Positions 1 to 5,216 are shown, counted from the first letter of the stretch. The stretch: DNA of 5,216 nt from Candidatus Doudnabacteria bacterium (GCA_903913365.1 CAIWKW010000222.1:1-5216), one strand, 5' to 3'. Numbers and translations: made by a program. Notes: generated by a model not told the origin, from the sequence alone.

Positions 1-30
1 AATGCTAAAAAATCAAAAGCTAATTTAATC

Positions 31-1077
31 ATGAATAAACCATCACTCGAAAAACTCCTAAAACCTTACGACTATCACCTTCCGCCGGAACTAATTGCCC
101 AAAAGCCGGCCAGCCCGCGCGACAGCGCGAGGCTTTTAATATACAGTTTAAAAAACAAATCCGTTAATTTTGATACATTTAAAAACGTCGGCAAATATTT
201 GCCGAAAAATGCAATTTTGGTATTAAACGAAACTCGGGTTGTTCCCGCCAGGCTAATGGTAAAAAAAGACACCGGCGGAAAAGCGGAAATTTTGTATATA
301 GATCACGATAAAAATTCGATAAAAGTCATAGCCAACCGAAAACTCAAAATAAACCAAACCATATCAACAGAGGGGGCGGGGGATAAACCTGTATTATTTG
401 ATGTCATTGCAGAAAAAGACAGTTTCTATTTTTTAAAACCAAATTTTCCGGTCAACAAAATCCGGTCAATTTTACAAAAATACGGCAAAACCCCTTTGCC
501 TCCGTATATTAAACACTCGCCGTTGTCGGAAAAACAAAAACGGGAGCAATATCAAACCGTCTTTGCCAAAACAGGGGAGTCTGTGGCAGCGCCAACAGCG
601 TCTTTGCATTTTACCAAAGCCCTGATGAAAAATTTGCAAAAACAGGGAATCACAATCAAATACGTAAATTTAAACGTAGGACTCGGAACTTTCGCTAAAC
701 TTAAGGAAGAAAATTTAAAAACCGGCAAATTGCACACGGAAACTTACGAAATAAGCAAAAAAACTTTTCAGGAAATTTTATTGGCCAAAAAACAAAACCG
801 CCCGATTATTGCGGTGGGCACAACAGCGGTAAGAACCTTGGAAAGCGCGAGTAAAAACGGAAAACTAACTGGCTCAACAGACCTTTTTATAAGACCGCCT
901 TATAAATTTAAACTTGTGGATAGCCTAATTACCAACTTTCACGTACCAAAATCAAGCCTGCTTATGCTGGTAGCCGGACTGGTTGGCAGAAAACAACTCT
1001 TTGAAATATACCAAAAAGCCATTAACAAAAAATTTAGGTTTTTTTCTTTTGGCGATGGAATGCTAATTATTCCTTAA
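31..1077 (+). CDS. queA: S-adenosylmethionine:tRNA ribosyltransferase-isomerase (QueA)
   Basis: QueA transfers and isomerises the ribosyl part of S-adenosylmethionine onto 7-aminomethyl-7-deazaguanine at the tRNA wobble position 34, giving epoxyqueuosine; it is a cytosolic enzyme. The 348-residue length is normal for the family. Family landmarks appear in order: YDYHLPPELIAQ (13-24), NETRVVPARL (66-75), YQTVFAKTGESVAAPTASLHF (174-194), VNLNVGLGTF (212-221), HTETYEIS (235-242), VGTTAVRTLES (262-272), LITNFHVPKSSLLMLV (299-314) and the terminal FFSFGDGMLII. The usual GSVAAPTAGLHF block reads ESVAAPTASLHF, two Gly substitutions in an otherwise intact region. The ATG at 31 lies just before the conserved N-terminus, but the frame stays open to the window edge and there is no clear Shine-Dalgarno, so a slightly earlier start is possible. 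No tgt, queG or queH is in view. Family assignment is firm. Confidence 0.96.
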   Translation: MNKPSLEKLLKPYDYHLPPELIAQKPASPRDSARLLIYSLKNKSVNFDTFKNVGKYLPKNAILVLNETRVVPARLMVKKDTGGKAEILYIDHDKNSIKVIANRKLKINQTISTEGAGDKPVLFDVIAEKDSFYFLKPNFPVNKIRSILQKYGKTPLPPYIKHSPLSEKQKREQYQTVFAKTGESVAAPTASLHFTKALMKNLQKQGITIKYVNLNVGLGTFAKLKEENLKTGKLHTETYEISKKTFQEILLAKKQNRPIIAVGTTAVRTLESASKNGKLTGSTDLFIRPPYKFKLVDSLITNFHVPKSSLLMLVAGLVGRKQLFEIYQKAINKKFRFFSFGDGMLIIP

Positions 1078-1302
1078 CTTTTTCAAAAAAGATAATGTAT
1101 ATTAACATATCAAGTAATTTTAAAATCCTTTTAAATAAGCCCAAAATATTTACAAAATTCGGTTTTTGCAGCAAAGCAGGCACTTTCTCTTGACATGTTC
1201 CAAAAAAAGCTTGATTTTATTGGGTTTTTTGGTTACTATTTAAATAGAAGTAAATTAATAACTAGCACCCGCTACTTTTCTTCATTTTAGGAGAAAATAG
1301 AA
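1078..1302 (+). other. Intergenic region between queA and the HU gene
   Basis: This is the longest gap in the window at 225 bp and is strongly AT-rich. I see no ORF, no tRNA and no convincing terminator for queA: the CTTTTT-C-AAAAAAG at 1078-1091 has no usable loop. The right half holds promoter-like hexamers, including an exact TTGACA at 1190-1195, and leads into the HU ribosome binding sites. Its main role is probably as the HU promoter and leader. Confidence 0.6.
1211..1239 (+). promoter_or_regulatory. Candidate sigma70-type promoter for the HU gene
   Basis: TTGATT (1211-1216, 4 of 6 to the -35 consensus) and TACTAT (1234-1239, 4 of 6 to the -10) are separated by 17 bp. The predicted transcript would start near 1246 and carry a leader of about 80 nt to the HU ATG at 1327. 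An alternative -35 is the perfect TTGACA at 1190-1195, but at 16-19 bp spacing it finds only poor -10 matches such as TTTTAT. HU genes are usually highly expressed, which fits a dedicated promoter. The assignment rests on consensus matching alone. Confidence 0.4.
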
Positions 1303-1316
1303 ATGGGTTGCAGGAG
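1289..1316 (+). promoter_or_regulatory. Tandem ribosome binding sites for the HU gene
   Basis: Two AGGAG Shine-Dalgarno cores precede two in-frame ATGs. AGGAG at 1289-1293 is 9 nt before the ATG at 1303. AGGAG at 1312-1316 is 10 nt before the ATG at 1327. The second gives the canonical 90-residue HU and is preferred. These are the strongest ribosome binding sites in the window; the other genes have weak or no Shine-Dalgarno. Confidence 0.6.
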
Positions 1317-1326
1317 ACAAAAAAAT

Positions 1327-1599
1327 ATGACAAAGTCAGAAATTTTGCAGGCTTTAGCTGAAAAGCTCGGCAAGACCCGCAAAGAAGTGAGCGAATTTAT
1401 GGAAGCAATGGTCGAAATGGCCTATGCTGTCACGAAAAAAGAAGGCGAATTTGTAATTCCCGGTATGGGCAAACTCCAAAAGAAGCACCGCGATGCTAGA
1501 ATGGGCAGAAACCCGGCCACCGGCGAAAGCATATCAATCCCGGCCAAAACCGTCTTGAAGTTCCGCGTAGCCAAACAGGCCAAAGACGCCATTCTCTAA
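1327..1599 (+). CDS. HU/IHF-family nucleoid DNA-binding protein
   Basis: HU-family proteins are small basic dimers that bend and compact DNA with little sequence specificity and assist replication, recombination and repair. From the ATG at 1327 the product has exactly 90 residues, the classic HU length. Residues 1-45 form the helical dimerisation part (MTKSEILQALAEKLGKT at the start). IPGMGKL (44-50) replaces the usual GFGTF turn. The DNA-binding arm carries RMGRNPATGESISIP (58-72), with the intercalating proline at position 63 as in E. coli HU. The protein closes with the family's VLKFRVAKQAKDAI (76-89). An in-frame ATG at 1303 would add eight residues (MGCRRQKN) and has its own AGGAG. I chose 1327 by alignment to family length. 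The gene appears monocistronic, with its own promoter candidate and a strong terminator. HU versus IHF subtype cannot be settled by eye. Confidence 0.95.
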   Translation: MTKSEILQALAEKLGKTRKEVSEFMEAMVEMAYAVTKKEGEFVIPGMGKLQKKHRDARMGRNPATGESISIPAKTVLKFRVAKQAKDAIL

Positions 1600-1616
1600 T
1601 TTTAGGATAAACAAAA

Positions 1617-1647
1617 CTCCGTCCCGCTTGCGGGACGGAGTTTTTTT
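1617..1647 (+). terminator. Intrinsic terminator of the HU gene
   Basis: A GC-rich 10-bp perfect stem (CTCCGTCCCG at 1617-1626 with CGGGACGGAG at 1631-1640) closes a 4-nt CTTG loop and is followed by seven T residues (1641-1647). An AAAA run precedes the stem and can pair with the start of the T-tract. It lies 17 bp after the HU stop and should separate HU transcription from the YjbQ gene. Confidence 0.93.
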
Positions 1648-1661
1648 ATTTGCAAAATTGG

Positions 1662-1670
1662 TGATATACT
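1662..1670 (+). promoter_or_regulatory. Candidate extended -10 promoter for the YjbQ gene
   Basis: TGATATACT matches the extended -10 form TGnTATAAT at all but one position. It lies about 20 bp after the HU terminator, where a new promoter is needed. No good -35 exists: at 17 bp spacing the hexamer is the terminator T-tract, but extended -10 promoters can dispense with a -35. Transcription would start near 1677, giving a leader of about 95 nt that contains the whole 1701-1760 hairpin. Confidence 0.45.
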
Positions 1671-1700
1671 TAAAAGACAAAAGACATTTGATACAAAAAA

Positions 1701-1760
1701 TTGCCAAAGGTGCTCTTTGCCGCCAAAAAAGCAAAGGATGGCAAAGAGCACCTTTGGCAA
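1701..1760. repeat. Perfect 21-bp inverted repeat with 18-nt loop upstream of the YjbQ start
   Basis: The left arm (1701-1721, beginning TTGCCAAAGG and ending CTTTGCC) is the exact reverse complement of the right arm (1740-1760). The 18-nt loop (1722-1739) is purine-rich. On the + strand the right arm is followed by AAAATAATC, so it is not an intrinsic terminator in that direction. On the - strand the hairpin is followed by six T residues (complement of 1695-1700), so it could terminate antisense transcription. The right arm ends 12 nt before the YjbQ ATG, where a ribosome would dock. A GCAAAG copy in the loop (1731-1736) repeats 1741-1746 and could pair alternatively with CTTTGC at 1715-1720. 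It may be a regulatory leader hairpin, an antisense terminator or a small palindromic repeat element. Confidence 0.9.
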
Positions 1761-1772
1761 AAAATAATCTTT

Positions 1773-2213
1773 ATGACAAACACCATAAAAAAGATCCAAC
1801 TGGAAACAAAAAAACAATTTGAAATTGTGGACATTACCGGAATAATCCAAAAAGCGATAATGGATTCTTCGGTAAAAGAGGGGATCGCCGTAATTTTTTG
1901 TCCGCATACCACAGCTGCCGTCAGGCTTAACCATAACGAACCTCTATTGATGCAGGACGTAATGAAAGCCCTTTACCGGCTGGTGCCCATAGATATAAGC
2001 TACAGCCATGATTTATTTGAAGTAAGACAAAATGTCTCTCCTAACGAACGCAGCAACGGGCACGCCCACGTAAAATCTTTTTTAATGGGATCTTCCGAAA
2101 CTTTAATTATTGAAAAATCCAGTCCTGTACTGGGAGCAAAGCAAAGCGTCTTTTTTGTGGAGTTTGACGGCGGGCGCAGCAGAGAAGTGTTTGTTAAAAT
2201 TATGGGAGAATAG
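1773..2213 (+). CDS. YjbQ/UPF0047 family protein
   Basis: The 146-residue product matches the YjbQ (UPF0047) family of small soluble proteins. E. coli YjbQ shows a secondary thiamine-phosphate synthase activity, but the true physiological role across the family is unsettled, so no metabolic role is asserted here. Visible signatures are FCPHTTAAVRLNHNE (42-56) with the conserved HTT, NERSNGHAHVKSFLMGSS (91-108) with the conserved histidine of the AHxK block (His99), and FFVEFDGGRSREVFVKIMGE (127-146), the typical C-terminus. The ATG at 1773 gives the normal family length. The same frame is open back to a TTG at 1701, but those codons lie in the inverted repeat and would add 24 unlikely residues. 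No Shine-Dalgarno is visible; the start sits 12 nt after a very stable hairpin. The HU terminator upstream implies its own promoter. No other thiamine genes are nearby. Confidence 0.9.
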   Translation: MTNTIKKIQLETKKQFEIVDITGIIQKAIMDSSVKEGIAVIFCPHTTAAVRLNHNEPLLMQDVMKALYRLVPIDISYSHDLFEVRQNVSPNERSNGHAHVKSFLMGSSETLIIEKSSPVLGAKQSVFFVEFDGGRSREVFVKIMGE

Positions 2214-2312
2214 GGATCCACAAATAGAAGTTTGTCCACAAATCACTAATAATGCAAATATAAACAAATCTCCGATTTGCGAAATTTGTTCCCATTTGTA
2301 ATTTGTGGATAA
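2214..2312. repeat. Mirrored ACAAAT hexamer cluster with DnaA-box-like sites
   Basis: ACAAAT occurs at 2220-2225, 2238-2243 and 2264-2269, then its complement ATTTGT at 2284-2289, 2294-2299 and 2301-2306: three copies in each orientation. The longer 9-mer TCCACAAAT is at 2217-2225 and 2235-2243 and inverted at 2301-2309. TGTGGATAA (2304-2312) is the exact complement of the E. coli DnaA box TTATCCACA. TTGTCCACA (2232-2240) differs from it at one base and GGATCCACA (2214-2222) at two. CAAATC-TCC-GATTTG (2265-2279) is a small inner palindrome. An AT-rich tract follows to 2332. It could bind DnaA or another regulator, or be an origin-like element; function is inferred only. Confidence 0.6.
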
Positions 2313-2313
2313 T
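2286..2313 (+). promoter_or_regulatory. Candidate promoter for mltG overlapping a DnaA-box-like site
   Basis: GATAAT (2308-2313) matches the -10 consensus at 5 of 6 positions, and TTGTTC (2286-2291) lies 16 bp upstream as a weak -35 (3 of 6). The -10 overlaps the perfect DnaA-box 9-mer at 2304-2312, so a protein bound there would block transcription. TATATT at 2316-2321 is another possible -10 without a well-spaced -35. Read-through from the YjbQ gene remains possible because no terminator separates the two. Confidence 0.3.
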
Positions 2314-2341
2314 TTTATATTTTTAATTTTTTGGAACAACA

Positions 2342-3160
2342 ATGGTAAAAAAGCTGATTGTTTTTATTTGTCTTCTTGTTTTTATAGCCTTAGCAGGCAC
2401 CTATTTAGCCGTAAAGCTGGAAAACCGACCCAAAGTGGCCAAACTTGATATAAAAGCCCCTAGCGTCAATATTACGCTTCTTGAGGGGTGGAATAAGGAA
2501 CAAATAGCCGGCTATTTACAGGACAAAGGCATAACAACATCAGTTAAATTTTTGGAAGCGGAAAAATCTTTTGACACAACCGACTATCCGATACTAAGCA
2601 GTAAGCCAAAAACCAGCGACCTGGAAGGCTTTTTGTTCCCGGATACCTATTTTATTCCCGAAAAACCCTTGAGCAACCAGGACATTAACAGCATTATCAT
2701 TAAAAAAAGTCTGGATAACTTTGTTCAAAAAATTACCCCTCAAATGCAGGCCCAGGCGGCTTTGGACAATATGAGCCTGTATCAAATAATTACTCTGGCT
2801 TCCGTAATTGAAAAAGAGACGGGCGCGGACAATACCGAAAAAAAGACGGTTTCGGGAATTTTCTATAATCGGCTAAAAGCCGGCGTACCGCTTGAAAGCG
2901 ATGCCACAGTCAGCTACTTTACCAAACACAGCCCAATTTCCGTAGACGATACCAAAATAAAAAACCCTTATAATACCTATTATTATAAAGGCTTGCCTGT
3001 GGGGCCAATTTGCAACCCGTCTCTAAATTCCATTATGGCCGCGCTGCAGCCGGCCAAAACGGACTATATGTTTTTTCTAACCGACCCGAAAACCGGGCAA
3101 GCGGTTTATGCGGTAACCTACGATCAGCATTTACTTAATAAACAAAAATATTTAAGATAA
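2342..3160 (+). CDS. mltG: Endolytic murein transglycosylase MltG (YceG-like), short form
   Basis: MltG is a membrane-bound lytic transglycosylase that cuts nascent peptidoglycan strands and is thought to set glycan chain length. One N-terminal membrane segment (about 4-24, hydrophobic after MVKK) has no lipobox cysteine, so the protein should be anchored with its catalytic part outside the membrane. Residues 45-75 (LLEGWNKEQIAGYLQDKGI) form a LysM-like segment. The catalytic domain shows LEGFLFPDTY (94-103), ASVIEKETG (153-161) with the probable catalytic Glu157, FYNRL (174-178), LESDATVSY (184-192), NPYNTYYYKGLPVGPICNP (208-226), SIMAALQP (230-237) and the terminal FFLTDPKTGQAVYAVTYDQH. At 272 residues it is shorter than the 340 of E. 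coli; the shortfall is N-terminal. The Shine-Dalgarno is weak (GGAA at 2333-2336). The TAA stop forms the base of a hairpin terminator. Confidence 0.95.
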   Translation: MVKKLIVFICLLVFIALAGTYLAVKLENRPKVAKLDIKAPSVNITLLEGWNKEQIAGYLQDKGITTSVKFLEAEKSFDTTDYPILSSKPKTSDLEGFLFPDTYFIPEKPLSNQDINSIIIKKSLDNFVQKITPQMQAQAALDNMSLYQIITLASVIEKETGADNTEKKTVSGIFYNRLKAGVPLESDATVSYFTKHSPISVDDTKIKNPYNTYYYKGLPVGPICNPSLNSIMAALQPAKTDYMFFLTDPKTGQAVYAVTYDQHLLNKQKYLR

Positions 3161-3181
3161 CGCCATCAAAGGCGTTATTTT
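3154..3181. terminator. Probable bidirectional terminator between mltG and the convergent operon
   Basis: TAACGCC (3158-3164) pairs with GGCGTTA (3171-3177) around an ATCAAA loop. A/T pairs extend the stem outward to about 11 bp, with one G-T wobble. On the + strand TTTT follows the GC core, and the mltG TAA stop is part of the stem. On the - strand the arm is followed by a T-rich stretch, so it may also stop transcripts of the convergent fmt unit, whose last gene ends at 3227. The GC core is short, so strength is uncertain. Confidence 0.65.
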
Positions 3182-3226
3182 AAACATAACTTCACAACCG
3201 AGCCTGAAGAGCGGCTATAAAAATAT

Positions 3227-4516
3227 TTATATTTTTTTACCTTGTTCCAAGTTCTCCAATATCATACCTAACACCCTCATTCTCTTTAACTCGTTATCAG
3301 GAAAACGCGGACTTAAATGTGGCATATTAGCAGTAAAAGACCTTATGTTTGATTTTTTTCTTTCTAATAAATTCTCCCCCAATGTTCCGCCAAACTCTTT
3401 TTTCTGATCACCAGCTTCTTCAATCATGCCGGGGGTATAAGTGGTTAAATCTTTTAAGCCATAAATCGCCGTAATTTTAGTATTCTGCTTTGGCTCAAAT
3501 TTATTGCCTAGTTTTGTAATTATATTACGCAAAACTTTCCTTTTTATTTGCTTTTGACCTTCTGACATTTGTGATCTAATGCCTCGATTTTCCAACATCT
3601 TATTTATATAAGCGGCAAACTGGGCTTTACCAGCTTCAATTCTTTTGACTTCCGGTAAACGGATTTCATGCAAAGAGTCCAAAACAAAACCAACAGGAAT
3701 CTGCAATTTTTTTATTTTTGATCGGCTAAGGGATACCGGCACCTCAGCTCTAATTTCCAAATAAGGTAAATTTTGGTTTTTTGCTTTCTCAAAATCTTGC
3801 GTGGCCGAACCGTGTTCAATTAACTGTTCACCAGCCCTAATGGCAATGTTGCTGCCCAAAGATATACCAAATAATTCAATAGTTTTAGTTTTCCCGGCAT
3901 TTGGATCATTTTTTGACTCAATCAATTCTGCGTAAACTTTCCCCATTTCGTTATAAGGAGAGACTGACAATTTTTCGCCGAATTCAGGCGTTATTTTTCC
4001 TAGCTCGTTAGTTGGCATGCCAAGGGTTATTATTTCCCGATCTTCCAAATTCTTATTTTCTTGCAAGGCTTTAAGTGCGGCGGGCAGATATTTAACACAC
4101 TGAGACATAGCCTCTTCAACAAAAGTAAATTCATTTCCCTCCGCAGTTGCCAAAGCGGAGCCAATTACATATTGCTGCTTTACGGGGGTCTGGGTGGAAG
4201 CCTCCAATTCAACGGGCAGATTGCCCGCATATTTTTGGTAAATGGTTTTTGCCAGCTCCAATACTTTAACAGAAGTGTAGGGTAATTCCGCACCAAACTT
4301 TTCGGATTTAAAAATCTTTATGTTTTTTATTTCTTGCTTTAAAAACTCATACAAAAAATCTCTAATTTTTTGAGCTCTTTCAGTCTCGCCTTCATATTTG
4401 CGCAGATATGCTTCTATGGCCGCTTCGCCATTAGGAAATTCAGCCTGACTATTTGAGTCAGCCAAATTTTCTATTGGGTTGTTAAACTCTGGGGATAGTT
4501 TTTCTGGCATAAACAT
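3227..4516 (-). CDS. Uncharacterised protein with alpha/beta-hydrolase-like features
   Basis: I do not recognise a named family for this 429-residue protein. IELFGISLGSNIAIRAGEQLI (213-233) resembles the strand-elbow-helix of alpha/beta hydrolases, with GISLG (217-221) as a GxSxG motif and Ser219 as candidate nucleophile. KITAIYGLKDLTTYTPG (347-363) resembles the strand that carries the acid, making Asp356 a candidate. PHLSPRF (399-405), close to the C-terminus, offers His400. EIITLGMPTNELGK (161-174) sits where an oxyanion-hole strand is expected. The first ~110 residues are charged and apparently helical, with no signal peptide or membrane segment, so it is probably cytosolic. It starts 7 bp after the fmt stop, implying co-transcription and possibly translational coupling. 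A second ATG at 4510 (MPEK) could be the real start. Substrate is unknown; a lipase, esterase or peptidase role would be guesswork. Confidence 0.8.
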   Translation of the reverse strand: MFMPEKLSPEFNNPIENLADSNSQAEFPNGEAAIEAYLRKYEGETERAQKIRDFLYEFLKQEIKNIKIFKSEKFGAELPYTSVKVLELAKTIYQKYAGNLPVELEASTQTPVKQQYVIGSALATAEGNEFTFVEEAMSQCVKYLPAALKALQENKNLEDREIITLGMPTNELGKITPEFGEKLSVSPYNEMGKVYAELIESKNDPNAGKTKTIELFGISLGSNIAIRAGEQLIEHGSATQDFEKAKNQNLPYLEIRAEVPVSLSRSKIKKLQIPVGFVLDSLHEIRLPEVKRIEAGKAQFAAYINKMLENRGIRSQMSEGQKQIKRKVLRNIITKLGNKFEPKQNTKITAIYGLKDLTTYTPGMIEEAGDQKKEFGGTLGENLLERKKSNIRSFTANMPHLSPRFPDNELKRMRVLGMILENLEQGKKI

Positions 4517-4523
4517 ATTTTCT

Positions 4524-5216
4524 TTATTCCAATTTGCTGCCGATAAACGATTGGTTGCCGTTTAAAAATGAGTTGATATCCATTTCATTTTTCCCTGCGG
4601 GTTGCAGGGTTTTTATTTTTAAAAATGTTCCTTGGCCGCACACAACAACCCCGCCCTCTGTCACCGCACCAGGATTTAAAGATTCCGCTCCCTGAACTTC
4701 TGTTGGCAAGCAATCGGTAATCTTTAAAATATTTTCATTCCAGGTGGTCCAAATTCCCGGCCAAATATAGAAGGCCCGGAATTGATTATAAATTTCCTGG
4801 GCGGTTTTTTCCCAATTGATTTTACCGTCCGCTTTGCTGATTATTTTGGTAAAGCTGGCGCGCGCTTCGTCCTGAGGCAGGGGAGTAATTTTACCCGAGG
4901 TATAGTCTTCCAAAGTTTGATTAACAATACCGGCCGAGAGTTTGGCCAGTTTATCCGAAAGGGTAAAAAAATTATCATCCGGGTCTATACCGGCAATTTC
5001 CTGGGCAAGCAGGGGGCCGTCATCAACTTTTTCATCCAAAACAAAAATACTGGTGCCGGTTTGCTCGTCGCCGTTTAGCAGGGCAAATTGGATGGGGGAC
5101 GAGCCGCGATATTTCGGCAAAACCGAAAAGTGCACGTTTACGGTTTTAAGCCGCGGCAAGTTTATCAGTTCGATCGGTAAAATTTTTCCGTAAGCCACCA
5201 CCACAAAAATATCCGC
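4524..5216 (-). CDS. fmt: Methionyl-tRNA formyltransferase, N-terminus beyond the window
   Basis: Fmt transfers a formyl group from 10-formyltetrahydrofolate to the methionine on initiator tRNA, allowing bacterial translation initiation. The reading frame stays open to the window edge (ADIFVVVAYGKILP at the start of the visible part), so the first third, roughly 85 residues by comparison with E. coli Fmt, is missing. The GTG at 5204 is an internal Val codon, not a start. Visible features are TVNVHFSVLPKYRGSSPIQ with the catalytic Asn and His of NVH (visible residues 27 and 29), GDEQTGTSIFVLDEKVDDGPLL containing the catalytic Asp in VDDG, the linker with INWEKTAQEIYNQFRAFYIWPG, and the C-terminal tRNA-binding domain ending KTLQPAGKNEMDINSFLNGNQSF. 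The C-terminus looks complete. It is the upstream gene of a two-gene arrangement with the hydrolase-like gene 7 bp downstream; whether def precedes it cannot be seen. Confidence 0.96.
   Translation of the reverse strand, partial: ADIFVVVAYGKILPIELINLPRLKTVNVHFSVLPKYRGSSPIQFALLNGDEQTGTSIFVLDEKVDDGPLLAQEIAGIDPDDNFFTLSDKLAKLSAGIVNQTLEDYTSGKITPLPQDEARASFTKIISKADGKINWEKTAQEIYNQFRAFYIWPGIWTTWNENILKITDCLPTEVQGAESLNPGAVTEGGVVVCGQGTFLKIKTLQPAGKNEMDINSFLNGNQSFIGSKLE

Noticed and set aside
1..30. Possible tail of an upstream gene (frame 2 ends in TAA at 26-28) or an N-terminal extension of QueA (frame 1 is open to the window edge).
   Set aside because: Only about ten codons are visible in either frame, with no recognisable residues, so neither can be supported.
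1163..1180. TTTGC-A-GCAAA palindrome (1165-1175) in the queA-HU gap.
   Set aside because: The 1-nt spacer makes it unusable as a hairpin, and a short palindrome of this kind is expected by chance in AT-rich DNA.
1701..1760. A miniature inverted-repeat transposable element with A-run target duplications.
   Set aside because: The flanking A-runs are unequal and too simple to be a convincing duplication, and there is no internal body beyond an 18-nt loop. A genome-wide copy search would be needed.
1701..1772. TTG at 1701 as the YjbQ start, adding 24 residues.
   Set aside because: The extension is encoded by the inverted repeat, has no family similarity and no ribosome binding site. The ATG at 1773 gives the normal family length.
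1671..1772. A TPP riboswitch upstream of the YjbQ gene, suggested by the family's reported thiamine-phosphate link.
   Set aside because: No CTGAGA-type core or three-way junction is visible; the leader is dominated by one simple long hairpin.
1602..1934. Overlapping - strand open frames of 66-110 codons across the HU to YjbQ interval.
   Set aside because: They are antisense to the HU terminator and YjbQ, have Cys/Phe-rich low-complexity translations and no ribosome binding site: shadows of real features.
3199..3216. AGCC/GGCT pairing as a separate - strand terminator for the hydrolase-like gene.
   Set aside because: It has only 4 bp of stem, an 8-nt loop and no T-tract on the - strand.
4782..5193. 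+ strand open frames of 83-98 codons opposite fmt, and a 74-codon frame at 4061-4285 opposite the hydrolase-like gene.
   Set aside because: They are antisense shadows of well-supported - strand coding sequence, with no ribosome binding site or recognisable domain.

Overview
The window looks like a stretch of a compact, AT-rich bacterial chromosome. Proteins are lysine- and asparagine-rich, intergenic gaps are short, and most starts have weak or no Shine-Dalgarno sequence. The gene set and the small size of several proteins would suit a reduced-genome lineage such as the Candidate Phyla Radiation (Patescibacteria). That placement is inference: no rRNA or lineage marker is present. Every visible gene ends in TAA or TAG, so nothing here shows stop-codon recoding.

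Layout. Four genes read on the + strand. (1) queA (31-1077) encodes the enzyme that builds epoxyqueuosine on tRNA. (2) An HU-type nucleoid protein gene (1327-1599) follows a 249-bp leader with a promoter candidate and two strong ribosome binding sites, and ends at a strong intrinsic terminator. (3) A YjbQ/UPF0047 gene (1773-2213) is preceded by an extended -10 promoter candidate and a perfect 21-bp inverted repeat that would form a long hairpin just before the start codon. (4) mltG (2342-3160) encodes a membrane-anchored endolytic murein transglycosylase in a short form. A 128-bp gap before mltG holds six ACAAAT/ATTTGT hexamers, three in each orientation, and a perfect DnaA-box 9-mer overlapping a likely -10.

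Two genes read on the - strand and converge on mltG. fmt (methionyl-tRNA formyltransferase, cut by the right edge of the window) is followed 7 bp later by a 429-aa protein with an alpha/beta-hydrolase nucleophile elbow and no recognised family. A hairpin that begins inside the mltG stop codon separates the two convergent units.

The genes serve separate housekeeping jobs: tRNA modification, chromosome packing, cofactor or phosphate chemistry, cell-wall turnover and translation initiation. No mobile element, CRISPR array, tRNA, rRNA or defence system was seen. The items that most deserve a second look are the 21-bp hairpin, the hexamer/DnaA-box gap, and the unassigned hydrolase-like protein linked to fmt.
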